A stretch of DNA of 64,000 nt from Sepiola atlantica (lineage: Eukaryota > Mollusca > Cephalopoda > Sepiida > Sepiolidae): NCBI GenBank assembly GCA_963556195.1, contig OY744529.1, forward strand, positions 60,552,580 to 60,616,579. Direction: 5' to 3'. Below the pieces are notes generated by a model. The model ran no database searches. It was not told the DNA's origin and saw nothing but the letters and a program-made list of their open reading frames with translations. Every line of letters starts with the position of its first letter. Position 1 is the stretch's first letter. Below, in pieces: positions 35,395-47,277 of this stretch. A program made the position numbers and the translations under genes.

Positions 35395-35535
35395 TGCATA
35401 CATGTATAGACGGGAACCCATATGCACGCGCGCGCATGTGCATGTGCGCGTCCACATACATAGAACAGATAGGTGGCACGCGCGCGTGTGTGTATGTACA
35501 TGTATGCATACACAAATTGATGTGGGTGCGCGTGT
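35395..35535. repeat. alternating purine-pyrimidine tract (CG/CA/TG)
   Basis: CACGCGCGCGCATGTGCATG and GCACGCGCGCGTGTGTGTAT are mixed with TACATG-type words. Such alternation favours left-handed Z-DNA, and the CpG density is unusual for the window. Confidence 0.7.
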
Positions 35536-35574
35536 GTGTATGTTTGTCTATTAATCTATCTACCCATTCATCTA

Positions 35575-35613
<39 letters not shown>

Positions 35614-35790
35614 ACTTATTGATATATCTATCTACTTATTGATCTATCTATCCACTCTTTTATCTATCTATCTATTTATCCACTCTACTATCTATGTGTC
35701 TACCTATCGGCTTATCTGTCTATCTATCGATCCATACACCTATCTATTCTATTCTATCTATTTACATATCTATCTATCACTCTATTAGTG
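35536..35790. repeat. (TCTA)n microsatellite with an (AT)n core
   Basis: Degenerate TATC/TCTA tetranucleotides run for about 240 bp, with an (AT)n of 34 bp at 35577-35611. Confidence 0.9.
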
Positions 35791-36184
35791 TCTAAGTACC
35801 GAAGTTGAATTCTACATATATACATACAGACAGAGTGACGACATGGTCATAACTCTCAAGAGCAATTCTATAAGCATTCTGACCAAAATGTACTAAACCA
35901 CCATGCACAAAGATGACCGGAAAGATAAAAGTCAGAATCACACATACTAAATAAAACACATAACGTTCACCCAGAGAAGCCAAAAATATGAAAACATATA
36001 CACACACACACGCACATGCGCAGAAACGCCAACTGTTAAAAATAAAAACATTTTTTCAAATAGAAAGTATATCTGAAAAGTGTTCGAAAGCTCGAAATGC
36101 CTTATAAAATTATAAAATGACAAAATAATGAAATAATAAACAAGTGTTGAAAAGAGTTTGTTACACATGTTGGTTGCCTCACTT

Positions 36185-36186
<2 letters not shown>

Positions 36187-36234
<48 letters not shown>
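36187..36234. repeat. (AT)n microsatellite
   Basis: A run of about 47 bp. Confidence 0.97.
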
Positions 36235-36238
<4 letters not shown>

Positions 36239-36399
36239 ACACTTTTATTTCTTGTTTACAATAATGGAAAGAAAATTCTCTAAACTTCTCTGAACATATT
36301 CGAATAATAAACGAAAAAAGGAATATCTTTTGAGATTCATGATGAAAAGCGAGGAATTGACACGGCGAATACGATGGAACGCGCATTTCGTTCTGGAAG

Positions 36400-38110
36400 A
36401 ACAAACGGCTGACAACACAACAGTAAACTACGGCTTTGAAAGCTTAAAAACAGCACCTTGCATCGAACAACTGACCCACTTTGAGAATAATCTCCTCAAC
36501 ATAGCAAACCATATAACATTAATCTAAAAGAACCCTTTCAAAAAAAAACTTGATAACATAGTTGAACAAAGAGAAAATTCAAAAGACATTCTAGTAAAAG
36601 CTGATAAAACTAGAAAATCTTACAAACATAATAAATATATCAAATTGGTAAATCAAAACGTCACAAAAAATTACAATGAAGGCAAAAATTAATATAATTA
36701 TACGCTAAGGCAATTTTATCACCCTCCTCTCTCTTTTGAAAAGATGGAATCGCCCGATCGCCGTAAATGCAATGCTAAAAAACTAATTTTAAAATTTAAT
36801 CTGATGACGTTTTTGTGCCGAACGCAAAACTCGAACTTTCTTGCCTTTTGGCTTAGGATTAAAGTATAGTATTTGTTCTGTTCAAATATGGTACAATAAT
36901 ATCGCGGAGTCTGCGTTCGTTTCGGACGTTCATAGAAGTAAAATATGTCACAAACTCCGACAAGTGATAGACCACCCACAAATAGATACATTCTGAAGCT
37001 AAATTAATCAGAGTACTTAGGTAATTATGTTTCAGTTTGAACAAAGGTGGTACAATAATATCGTGTGGTCTTGTTTCGCGCCGGACAGCCATAGAGTAGA
37101 AATACACAACAGATGAAGGATACAAGAGTTGAATTTCGACGGGTCCTGCTACTATTAACTTAGTATATGTATTCAATGCTGACAGCAAAATCACAAACTC
37201 AACATTAGTAAAAGAATAAGCAAGTTAAAAGAAAAAAATTGCATATATACTACTTAAGAACAACAAGATGGATTTCAACACCAAACCGTTCACATCCAAT
37301 CAAATAAGAAACTGGAAAAATCAGCAAAACAGATTAGCGAGAGGTAACAGGTAAATCAAGCGCACCTGAAAGCTGAAGAAATGAATTGACACCAACGGAC
37401 ACAATAAAATGATACACTTGGATTACAAAAGTTATAAGGTGCGCGTTATGACAATTGAATATTATGAACTACTATCCATCAGTTTCAATATACCCATTTC
37501 TAACTTATCATTGAATTTGCAAGACTTCTTACAGCTATATCTGACGATGAAATACGATATAATAGATATTATTAGAAGTTGTATAACTACGTTCCTAATT
37601 AGTAACAATAACAAATAACCAGAATGACTCATTTGATATTTCAATGTTGTCACTGAACTCTTATTGATACAACCTAACTAGAAAATAGACAAAACCACAT
37701 AGTTTATACAGAGATGATGAATTACTGATTGTTAGAGAAACTACAAAGGACAAATGTGATAAAATTAGAAAAAATAATACATAGCGACATGAAGAATATA
37801 AGACTCAAGGTATAAGTAGCTCAAATATTAGACAAGTTAATTTCGTAAATGTTGCATTTAACCTAGATAAGGAACTGTATAAGCCATATATGAAAGATAA
37901 TGCATATCCATTATACGTACACTAACTTTCAAATCACCCAGGATCAGTAATTAAATATATACTCAAATCTATAGAGTAGAATGCGCAACGACTCATCTAA
38001 CGAATAAGCTTTGATGAACATAAAACTATTTATATCAATGTCTCAAAGAACAATGGTCATAAGAATACAAATTAACCTATAAGAAATCTCAAATCACTAC
38101 ATTAGGCAAT
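36400..38110 (+). mobile_element. second Penelope-type lineage, split by a repeat insertion
   Basis: Before 36700 the plus strand reads CIEQLTHFENNLLNI, then NPFQKKLDNIVEQREN, then ILVKADKTRKSYKHNKYIK. After 37185 it continues (MDFNTKPF near 37270, LTMKYDIIDII, RSCITTFLISNNN near 37600). It then reads FIQRDDELLIVRETT near 37700, VNFVNVAFNLDKELYKPYM near 37840 and SNHPGSVIKYIL near 37930. This is a known animal family with a DKT-type N-terminus and a RDD catalytic box in place of YxDD. Many stops make it dead. The family-A repeat at 36710-37185 interrupts it. I class it as Penelope-type because relatives end in a GIY-YIG nuclease. Confidence 0.7.
36710..37185. repeat. dispersed repeat family A, copy 3, inside a retroelement
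   Basis: 36710-37010 aligns with 1605-1900 (ATGGTACAATAATATCGCGG versus ATGGTACAATAACATTGTGG). 37030-37120 repeats the same core again (GGTGGTACAATAATATCGTG, CGCGCCGGACAGCCATAGAG), giving a head-to-tail partial dimer. It post-dates the retroelement it interrupts. Confidence 0.65.
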
Positions 38111-38136
38111 ATGTTTGTATGAATTAAAATAGTATT

Positions 38137-38160
38137 CTCTCTCTCGCTCTCTCTCTCCCC

Positions 38161-38208
<48 letters not shown>
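38137..38208. repeat. (CT)n(AT)n microsatellite
   Basis: About 43 bp of CT with C interruptions, then 27 bp of AT. Confidence 0.95.
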
Positions 38209-38212
<4 letters not shown>

Positions 38213-38469
38213 ACTTTTTCATATATATACACTTATTATATAATATCACGAAATATAATATTTTACGTATATATATTTTCAGTATCTACTTTAACAGTGC
38301 ACAATGCGCAAGTAGAGCTTAGTAGAAGAATGAAAATATACTTATGACAAGTAAGATACACAGATGCGTTTATGTTTCATTTCTAAGGGAAGTCATCGGG
38401 CAAATTGCCTAATAATTTCTTCCGGAAATGAAATATAAACGTTTGTGCATAGCTTACTAGTCTTAGGTA

Positions 38470-38553
38470 TATTTCATACTGCACACATGCACACACATAT
38501 TTCATACTGCACACATGCACACACATATTTCATACTGCACACATGCACACACA
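38470..38553. repeat. 28-bp minisatellite, three exact copies
   Basis: The unit TATTTCATACTGCACACATG plus CACACACA occurs three times with no mismatch, so the expansion is recent. Confidence 0.97.
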
Positions 38554-38673
38554 TATTTAAACAAACATATAAAAAAATAACAATTTGCTGCTTAATTATA
38601 CATTTTTTATTTTTTCGAATTATATTTTTTGTGTTAAGATAAAAAAAAAACATTCTATAGAAGAATGTAACTT

Positions 38674-38736
38674 CGATAATAATAATAATAATAATAATAA
38701 TAATTATAATAATAATAATAATAATAATAATAATTC
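38674..38736. repeat. (AAT)n microsatellite
   Basis: About twenty AAT units with one TTAT interruption. Confidence 0.95.
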
Positions 38737-38739
38737 TAA

Positions 38740-39423
38740 GTTGTTTTTCAAGTGTTAAGTTAGTAATCCATTCTTGTTTGAAATTCTTTCTTGAAATATC
38801 ATTAGGCTCCTCTTCCAAACCAATCCAAAACCGCATCTCATCCCACATTTACTCATTCAACGACAATAAAAATAACAACAATCAAATAATATCCCATTCT
38901 TTCTAAATTGGTCTCTCCTAAAAATAATCAATGTCTAAAAACAAACTGCGATCTTTGCACTTCAGAAACAGTAATGATAATCACTGCTGCTAGGGAGAAG
39001 AATATCGTTAATTAAAGAAATGAGATAATTTCATATTGCCGCCATTGGGAAAATTAAAATACGCCCAATTTATAACCCCAATAGACACCCCAACCTTCAA
39101 ATTGATCAAATTTGATATTATCGGTTCTCCAAAATACATTGCCCAATGGTCTCTTCTTTTTCCAGGTAATCACGTTAACCTAATAATAACCTTAAATTAC
39201 TAATCTCATCATACCCCTCTCTTCGATTTTACTCGAAATATTACATCCTTAGTCTATATTCGGAGCTCTTTCTGCAAACGTTAAAAACTTTAGGTTTCTA
39301 AAACTCCTTAGTTCAAGATTTGAAACACTTTTTTTACTCAGTTGTGCTCTTATCTTACATTATTGCATAACAATATATAATTCTCCCCTCGCCGAATTGA
39401 CGCTATGTTAGATTATACATCTA

Positions 39424-39425
<2 letters not shown>
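38740..39425. other. unassigned sequence
   Basis: No exon or element was recognised. Confidence 0.35.
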
Positions 39426-39478
<53 letters not shown>

Positions 39479-39523
39479 AAAAAGAAGTGTGGTAAATAAG
39501 TGTGAAGTGTGATAAAGAAGTGT

Positions 39524-39592
<69 letters not shown>

Positions 39593-39735
39593 ATGTGTTC
39601 GGTATGAACGTATATATATGCATGTGTATGCATGCGTGTATGTATATATATATATATATATATATAGATATATATATAGTGTGTAGATTTCAATTTTGTG
39701 TAGAGAATCTGAGTAACATATATATATATGTATAG
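39426..39735. repeat. cluster of (AT)n tracts and GTGTGATAAAGAAGTGTG units
   Basis: AT runs at 39426-39475, 39528-39585 and 39644-39665. Between the first two, AAGTGTGGTAAATAAGTGTG and similar words repeat three times with a period of about 19 bp. Confidence 0.9.
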
Positions 39736-40162
39736 TGTAGGTGTTTTCAAGACACTCTAATCCAAGAACTTTTTACTCTTTATGAATTTTTTCTGATGAT
39801 TTTGTAGTTGTTGCAGAGACGATATTGACATACAAATGTTGTTTGGCACAAGGCAAATGAAACGGATCGTTACAAATATAAAAATATATCTCACAGAAAT
39901 TTTAAATTTTTGGAAATGTGAAAAAATAAAAATAAAAGTAATAAAATAAACCATGGTTATTGGAATATAATATAAACTGTATTATATATATATATATAGT
40001 AAGCTATGAAAATATATTCATGGCAATTAAGCTACACAGAGGCTCCCGCGTTTCATCCACGGGGGAATATTTAGGCTAAAATGCATGGAGTTATTTTTGC
40101 CGGGTGTTTTCATATACACGGCTAGCTAGTTAACCAATCAGATTCTTTGTTGTTCTCTCAGC

Positions 40163-40187
40163 CAATCGTTGGGGTTCCCAACGATTG
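40163..40187. repeat. perfect hairpin
   Basis: CAATCGTTGGG and CCCAACGATTG are exact complements separated by GTT. It sits just outside the left arm of the inverted-repeat element that follows. Confidence 0.85.
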
Positions 40188-40194
40188 CCGGAGA

Positions 40195-40822
40195 GAATAA
40201 AATAAAATTTAAAATTTAAAAAACTTATTAAGATACGTCGATGATACCCTCCAAATCGTATTTGTCATGAGTATGCTGACACAAAGCATATCCACACCGC
40301 CCCCATCCAGCCGCGAGACCACCGAAACCAGACAGCCAGACTAGATGTTGCAGGAAGAGAAAGGAAGAGAAGGGAAACAAACCCACAGGAAAGAATCAAG
40401 CTGAGCTGAGGCTGGGGAGAACAATACAAACAACAATACAAAAAAGGAATAAAATCAAATTAAAAATAAAATATAAAAATATAAAAACAAAAATAAAAAA
40501 TAAGAGGGATAAAAAATTGAAAGCAACAATATAGTAAGATAACAACAACGTATTGGAAACAAAATAAAACGAAAAGTAAAAACAAAACAATCTGAGAAAG
40601 AAAAAAGAAAGAATACAAAATCTAGCCAAAAATAAGGTGACATAGACAGAAGCCTTGAAGAAGAAAGAAAGACCTAACTAACGGATTTATGTATTTATAT
40701 CAATTTGAGATAGCATGATTTAATCTAGTGAAGAATTTAGGCGATAAAGTGATATTGATGTCAAAATCAGATAATCAAATGATAATAATAATAATAATGA
40801 TGATAATAACAATGATGATAAT

Positions 40823-40899
<77 letters not shown>

Positions 40900-41005
40900 C
40901 TAATCTGGGGTTTGGCTTCGTGTCAACATACTCATGACAAATATGAGTTGGAGGGTATTATCATCAACGTATCTTAATAATAAGTTTTTAATTTAATTTT
41001 ATTCC
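40195..41005. mobile_element. MITE-like element with terminal inverted repeats of about 90 bp
   Basis: The left arm (40195-40288) reads ACTTATTAAGATACG, then GATGATACCCTCC, then TTTGTCATGAGTATG. The complement of 40914-41005 gives the same words in order with a few changes. The interior encodes nothing recognisable and holds a long (AAT)n tract at 40779-40897. Superfamily unknown because the outer ends are A/T-rich. Confidence 0.75.
40779..40897. repeat. (AAT)n microsatellite inside the inverted-repeat element
   Basis: About 38 units with GAT and AAC variants on the left. Confidence 0.95.
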
Positions 41006-41265
41006 AACTGCAGATACATATTAGCTGACCTTATTATATTTGACCCCCCTTCTTTTTTTGATGATTTTAACTTAAGTGTGTTGCTAGTCCCCCTTTTTAT
41101 CCTCCTCTCTCTCTGCCTATGATATTTTTTGGGGCTGCTGAATATTTATTTTTTCCGTCATTTCCAATATGTAGCTGTCCCGTTAGTATTCTGAAGAGAC
41201 TAGGAAGTCGAAATAAATTATAAAATCTGACAGTTGCAACGTGCATGTGAATTTTTTTCTATATA

Positions 41266-41492
<227 letters not shown>

Positions 41493-41901
41493 CAGTATTA
41501 ACCTTTCAATCCCACAAAAACATTTATTTATTCTTTATATTTTTAATACATAAATATACTGTTCTAAAAATCTCAATCTAGCTATTTTACTATACAGAAA
41601 ATATTATTTTAGAACCTATCCTAATCGATAACTTTAAATCAAATTATTTTTGAAATATCACTACTCCCCGCTTTAAACAACTCTGACCATAATTCAAGCC
41701 TTTAATTCTTCCCATTCCCTTCATATCAATCTAAATTACTTCTCACCTCTCCTCAATCTGAATTAAGTCACCTCGCAAAATTCAAACAGCCGTCTTGCTC
41801 ATCCAAAACATACCCGTCACTCCCTTTGCTCACTTACAGTTAATACTGGCACCTCTAACTATCCCTACCCCACCCTATGCATCTCTCTTAGCTATCTATT
41901 A

Positions 41902-41905
<4 letters not shown>

Positions 41906-41947
<42 letters not shown>
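41906..41947. repeat. (AT)n microsatellite
   Basis: A run of about 40 bp. Confidence 0.97.
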
Positions 41948-41956
<9 letters not shown>

Positions 41957-42089
41957 GTCTGTGTGTCTCTATATATTTATGCAAGTATTGTTAACAATGA
42001 TAAAATTCGTCTGTTTAATTATACCTTTTTTATTTTTTCAATTTTTTTGTTCGTCTTTTTTTGTATATAAATAATTTAAAAAATGTTTC

Positions 42090-42345
42090 ATGAGTTTCAC
42101 AGGTTTCACGAACGTTTTCGATTCTTCGTCAAATTATCTTCAGGTGTCAGAAGCAAATGAACAAAAAAGCTGGAGAAAGAAGAGAATTTTAAAAAGACGG
42201 TGGAGAAACGCGCACAGAACGTTTTTCGCATTGTCCCAGGTAGTCGCTGACGATTTAAAGTCAGCAACGGTGGATGGCATCACAGAACAATATCGCATTC
42301 TGTTATACATTTTAAAATGTTACCACTGGTGTCATATGTGATATT
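42090..42345. other. unassigned GC-richer segment
   Basis: The word CGATTCTTCGTCAAATTATC and its neighbourhood, read in complement, resemble the CTGAAGATAATTTGACGAAG type of sequence found near retroelement termini, but no homologue is present in the window to prove it. The 83-codon open frame has no family signature. Confidence 0.3.
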
Positions 42346-42385
42346 GTTAATTTTAGCTTGTAGTTCTTTTATGTAGATAGCTTCC

Positions 42386-42388
<3 letters not shown>

Positions 42389-42460
<72 letters not shown>
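42389..42460. repeat. (AT)n microsatellite
   Basis: A run of about 70 bp with one ATA slip. Confidence 0.97.
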
Positions 42461-42462
<2 letters not shown>

Positions 42463-43026
42463 TCCACCTCCCTTTAACTTCATTCCTTCGTTATCTTTGC
42501 CCCATACCCCACCACTTGTTGACCCTCCTTTCCAACCGATAAAAATAGCCATTCTCGCAGTCGCCTTCAAACACTTCATTCTTGATACCAATTCTGAAAT
42601 CTCCGTTTTAAAATCTTTATTTGTAATCCATGAAAACACTACTCTGCCTGGAAGCTGAACGTTTGCAATGACCACTTGTTATACATCAAACTTTGACTGA
42701 TAACCTTCATCTTGGAGCCTTTTAAATTGATATTTTTACTCTCGCCTTATTGCATTTCCCACAGACGTCTACGCACACAAGATGCACGAACTTAGCTGTA
42801 ACTATCGAACACTCAGCTTTTTAACGACAACACCTGAACTCCTGAGTACCTTGAGTATTCTTTTTTTAAATGTCTTTAGTTTAGTAGCATTTTTGTTTGA
42901 CGATGACTGTCCTAACTTTACGTTCTTCTCAGCGAAATGCTTTTGTATATATATGTGTATTAATTTTCAAAGTTAAATGTTACAGGTAATATTTATAGTT
43001 ACATTGTCGAGTTTTATGCTCTGATG

Positions 43027-43090
43027 AAAAAAGGGTGTCTTTGAAAATCTATGGGTTTTAACCCATAGATTTTCAAAGACACCCTTTTTT
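43027..43090. repeat. perfect 31-bp palindrome
   Basis: Two 31-bp arms (43027-43057 and 43060-43090) are exact complements with a 2-nt loop; the arm contains GGGTGTCTTTGAAAATC. Perfect arms imply a recent origin or active conversion. Confidence 0.95.
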
Positions 43091-43130
43091 TCATAATGAA
43101 ACTCCTTGCTTTTGTAACTTCTAATGTCTT

Positions 43131-43160
43131 AATAAAAATTGTATTCATACAATTTTTATT
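43131..43160. repeat. perfect 14-bp palindrome
   Basis: AATAAAAATTGTAT and ATACAATTTTTATT are exact complements with the 2-nt loop TC, 40 bp after the larger palindrome. Confidence 0.95.
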
Positions 43161-43274
43161 CTCATCTTTTATCTTCTGAATTTATTGCTCGATTCAATAT
43201 ATTGAGCTTTATATTATCACGATAGATTATTATTTAAGGTTACATCACTTATTTTTAAATTAGTATTAATGTTT

Positions 43275-43281
<7 letters not shown>

Positions 43282-43343
<62 letters not shown>

Positions 43344-43383
43344 GTGTGTGTTGGGGGTGCGTGTGCGTGTGTGTAGATATATA

Positions 43384-43415
<32 letters not shown>
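43282..43415. repeat. (AT)n, GT-rich and (AG)n microsatellites
   Basis: AT 43282-43341, a GTGTGTGTTGGGGGTGCGTG spacer, then AG 43386-43415. Confidence 0.95.
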
Positions 43416-43417
<2 letters not shown>

Positions 43418-43879
43418 AAATGACACAGAGAGAAATATGTAACCACGAATAGATTGCTTGTTAGATAAAGAGAATACAATGTATAGATAATGTAAGAAGA
43501 GATTTGAATAGCATATTGAGAGATGAGAAGTATATATTTAAATAAGATGACGGGGAGAGATAGAAAGATTACAGTGGATTTCATTTTTCTTTACTTTTTG
43601 TTTTCATCTTAAATCCACATTTGATATTTTTTTTCGGTTGATTCATAACTGAGAATCTGAACGTCGTCATATTTGTTGCTATGAGATAAAGTATCTTGTT
43701 GAAAACCCCGTCGTATGACTTGGGAATCATCAGGAGTAAAGGAGACACCAGCTCCAAAGAATATCCTTTTGTTCAAAATAGACATGACTCGATATAGTAA
43801 TGAGTAACAACTTACCAACGCCAAAAGCCACTCGAGGATAAGGGTTGGTGAGATTGTCAGCTGGACGACGAACAACAGA

Positions 43880-44790
43880 TAAAGATGGATTAAATGGATA
43901 AAATCTGACTATTTAAGAAGACCGATTGACAACCATTTATTGAAATTCGACTTGACGACAACCATATTGTAGTCTGCATGAAATTAGTTATGTAGTAATG
44001 TGTTCCAGAGTAGAAAGTCCTTGAAACGAAACTCTGTTCATGGAAATTCCGTTTAATTTTCAGTAGAGAAAGGAATGAAGGACAATTGTGGTAGCTAGAC
44101 GAGTTATAACTGTGAAAGGTTTATAGAGAGGCATCAGAGATTGGATCGCACTTGAGCAAATATCATTGAAATACCTGTAGAGCAGAGAAAGACGAGCACT
44201 GTCTCTTTTGTGAGTGCGAGAAGAATATAGATTATCTATATTCTTCCCTCACCCACAAAAGAGTCGGTGTTTTACTAAGTTTCGAAGTCGATTTTGTACT
44301 CTGGCAAAGCATAAAAGAGTTCTACTCTGAGCGGCATATATTAGAGCCCCATATGTGGCAGCCGTACTCTATCTTAGGGTGTATCCGACTCTTTTACAGG
44401 TTAAGAGTTGAATGAAGACTGAATACTTTCTGGAGCAGTAGATTAATCCAACTATTTTTCCAATGACTTTATCAACAGATGTTATGTAAGACTTCCATTT
44501 CAGGAATGAAAGTAAGTACTAGTAGCTTATCTAAGTAAGGGGTTTCCTGAAGGAGCGATACATTAATTTCAACAGGGACGAAACGGGGATAGGAGCGTTA
44601 ATGATGTAAGAAGAGAAGCTTGGTTTTACAGGTGTAAAAAGTAACAAACGACTTGTCCCCATTGCACTACTTGGTTAGAAGAAAGAGAATCAGCAAGATC
44701 TTGATCACTAATGCTCTTCGAAGTGCTGTCATAGATAGCTGCGTCGTCTGAGTAGATGCCAGCGAATGATCTCAAAAGTTTGTCGTAACA
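43880..44790 (-). mobile_element. LINE remnant (CR1/jockey type)
   Basis: Minus-strand reading gives IEYGCHIWGS near 44350-44320 (family motif MEYCSHIWGG), then SFSALQVFQ- and SFLSLLKINW-type pieces of the C-terminal domain. The region 44440-44790 aligns base by base with 48905-49210, a second copy. The reading frame is broken repeatedly. Confidence 0.7.
44201..44265. repeat. inverted repeat inside the LINE remnant
   Basis: CTCTTTTGTGAGTGCGAGAA and TTCTTCCCTCACCCACAAAAGAG are nearly complementary and centred on ATAGATTATCTAT. The right arm seems to be an inverted duplicate of a piece of LINE sequence. Confidence 0.8.
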
Positions 44791-46135
44791 CCAATTTTAA
44801 AACACAAACGTAAGTGATCATCACCGCCAAAATGACAACATTTGGGTCGGTTTTACGCATCTACTTCCGAGGCGAACAATGAAAGAACACTATAAAATTT
44901 TTTCTGACTAACCCCAAAACACGTGCAAAATCTGTCAGCCCGTACATATAACACTGATTATACTAAAAAGCAACAGACTCAACTCAGCTGGCATCAGTCC
45001 ATAATGCATGAAGAGTTAAGCATTATTTTTGTGATTTTTTTAAATCGCATAATCATCGCAGAATGTTTTCGTTTTATTAAGAAGGTCATAGGCGTACAGG
45101 ACAAGGGTGAGAAAGGATAACCTGCATTTATATATTTTGTAATGCTAAATCGTTTCACTAATAGCTTTCTGAAACACTCGTGGCAGAGACGAATCAACAT
45201 TTTAAACTAAGTCTAACCGACTATGGTAACAACACAGGTCCGTAATACAGACTTTTAGCAAAATAATGCTAAATCATTGACTATTTTGAAAGCGTTAGAT
45301 ACTGAATGGGTTGATTTTTTAGTATATAAATGATGTAGTTGAGAATAACAGTTGAAAATTACTTAGGCTGTATGAATGTATTAAAAACGGATATCATGTC
45401 ACATGACTCAAAGAGAGAGGGTGATAGCAATATGAGATTGTTTGAAAACACGCAAGGGCGTCAGTTGTATACTGACATGGGCTGACAAGATATAATCAAT
45501 TAGTTATTTTGATCTTCAATCTCTCTCTCTCCCACACTCTCTATGTTTTCTCCCTTCTACTGGTCAGTGATTTGGAACTAAGATCACGTTGATAAATGAT
45601 TCACTGTCTTCCATCAGTTTTGTCTCGTGTCTTTTTAACGGTATGAAATAGAAGCTTTAATTAGAGGACGGCATTCTACTTGTATGTGAGGATAACGTCC
45701 GAAGCACGTACAAGAAGAACGACCAACAATCAAGATATTAATGCTCATTGTGAACATAATATATTTAACAGAACACACACACATAGAAAAAAACACATTC
45801 GAAGAGATTAAAATAACAGTTTATCTACTTAAAACGATGGACCTATAATAAGCATCGTGTTATCGTGTTACCTGTATTAATATACAAAGGAAAATTATTA
45901 AAACTAAAACGGTAATAATTGGACGTGTTTTTCTTTTAGTGTCATGTGTGTACTAACGACAAAACGATCACGGATCAAAGGCTAAAATAAGTTTATCGGA
46001 TTTTGAACTCCATTAAGAAAGTTAAGGGACTGTGTTTTAACTTTTTTATGAGTGGCGTGCTATGGTGCAACCCTTCTTGGAGTGTGCTATGGTAAAAGTC
46101 TATATATGGTCATATTAATTATATTAAATTTAAAC
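44791..46135. other. unassigned sequence
   Basis: No exon or element was recognised across 1.3 kb. A CT-rich tract lies at 45520-45545. Confidence 0.35.
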
Positions 46136-46720
46136 TTAAAATAAATAAATATTTTACAATAAATTCTTTTTTTTTAAGATAAGTACATTATTTTAGGTTG
46201 TTGTACATTTTTAGAGCAAGCACTATTTCACACTTAATAGGCGGTGACTATTTTTGAATACCAGATGCTGAATGTGGAAAAATTACTAAACTCTATGCAG
46301 AAATACAACCATTAAGATATCTTTAGCAAGTACCTGAGTTTAACCTATTGATCCACACATGTGTTGACTCAACAAAATACCATCTAATGGGCGGAAGTTT
46401 TGTGCTCAATCATGTGGCGAAGCTCTGTAGAGACGGTATTCTATATTTAGTTTTTAGTGGATTTCCTGATTAAAGGAAAATAAATAGAAAGTCTAAATAG
46501 GGTTATATTTAATTTAAAATAAAAATAAATAAACCTTTCACAATAAAATGTTCTTAGTCAAGATAAGTACATTATTTTTAGCATTTTGTTCTTTTTAAGT
46601 CAATTAATATTTCATCGTTACATGTTTCTATCATTAGATGACCAACGTTAATCAACGTTCAGCCTGACCAGTACCAGATGGATGACCATTTGGGCATATC
46701 AGGCGCTGTATGTGAGAGGA
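46136..46720 (+). repeat. two tandem units ending in 5S-rRNA-derived sequence
   Basis: Unit 1 (about 46136-46285) and unit 2 (about 46505-46720) share AAAATAAATAAA, then AAGATAAGTACATTATTTT at 46179 and 46561. Each ends in the 3' part of a 5S rRNA: GAATACCAGATGCTGAATG at 46257, and CAGATGGATGACCATTTGGG then ATATCAGGCGCTGTATGTG at 46675-46716. Unit 2 also keeps GTTAATCAACGTTCAGCCTG, the 5S internal region. This suggests a 5S-derived SINE or a decayed 5S repeat duplicated in tandem, period about 380-435 bp. Confidence 0.65.
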
Positions 46721-47277
46721 TGACGAAACTTCTCTGATCAACACATTTTGACGCAACAGAATAACCTCCTTATATTTTTAATATCGCCTGTACTAAAAAC
46801 TGAACCTTCAACTGTCACTTAGAACTGATTATTATGTATCACTTTATTTGTTGAACCACGGTTGCATGTGGTCAATTCTAGTATGAATTTTTGGAACCTT
46901 AAACGTATTCGTGTATTTTTATGTGTAGTGTCACATACACCTTATCACTATACCGGCCGAAACGTTGTGAGAATAACATCAAAGCTAAGAACAATAGTGT
47001 GAATAATCCAAATAATACAAACCAAAGCAGTAAAAATGATTCCGTTCTAACGGCTTATGTTATTTGAAGATCTACAAAATCGATTTAACGGAGAGTGGAA
47101 GTGAATGTCATAAATGTTTATTATTATCTAATAAAAGGGAAAGCTGATCTAAAATCTGAAAATATATAAGCATGGTGTGCATGGTAATTAAATGAGCAAA
47201 TAATGGGGCCAATGGCCGCAATAGAAATGATAATGTAAAGTTGCTTTCTTTATTTCAGTTTATTAGTATAGCCTTGA

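Noticed and set aside
38470..38553. CRISPR-like array
   Set aside because: Three directly abutting identical units have no spacers, and the genome is animal.
43018..43065. CTGATGA followed by GAAA, a possible hammerhead core
   Set aside because: Stem I cannot form and the apparent stem III is just the perfect palindrome at 43027-43090.
43609..43875. Minus-strand open frame of 88 codons as a gene
   Set aside because: It begins inside LINE-derived sequence and has no recognisable domain or convincing splice acceptor.
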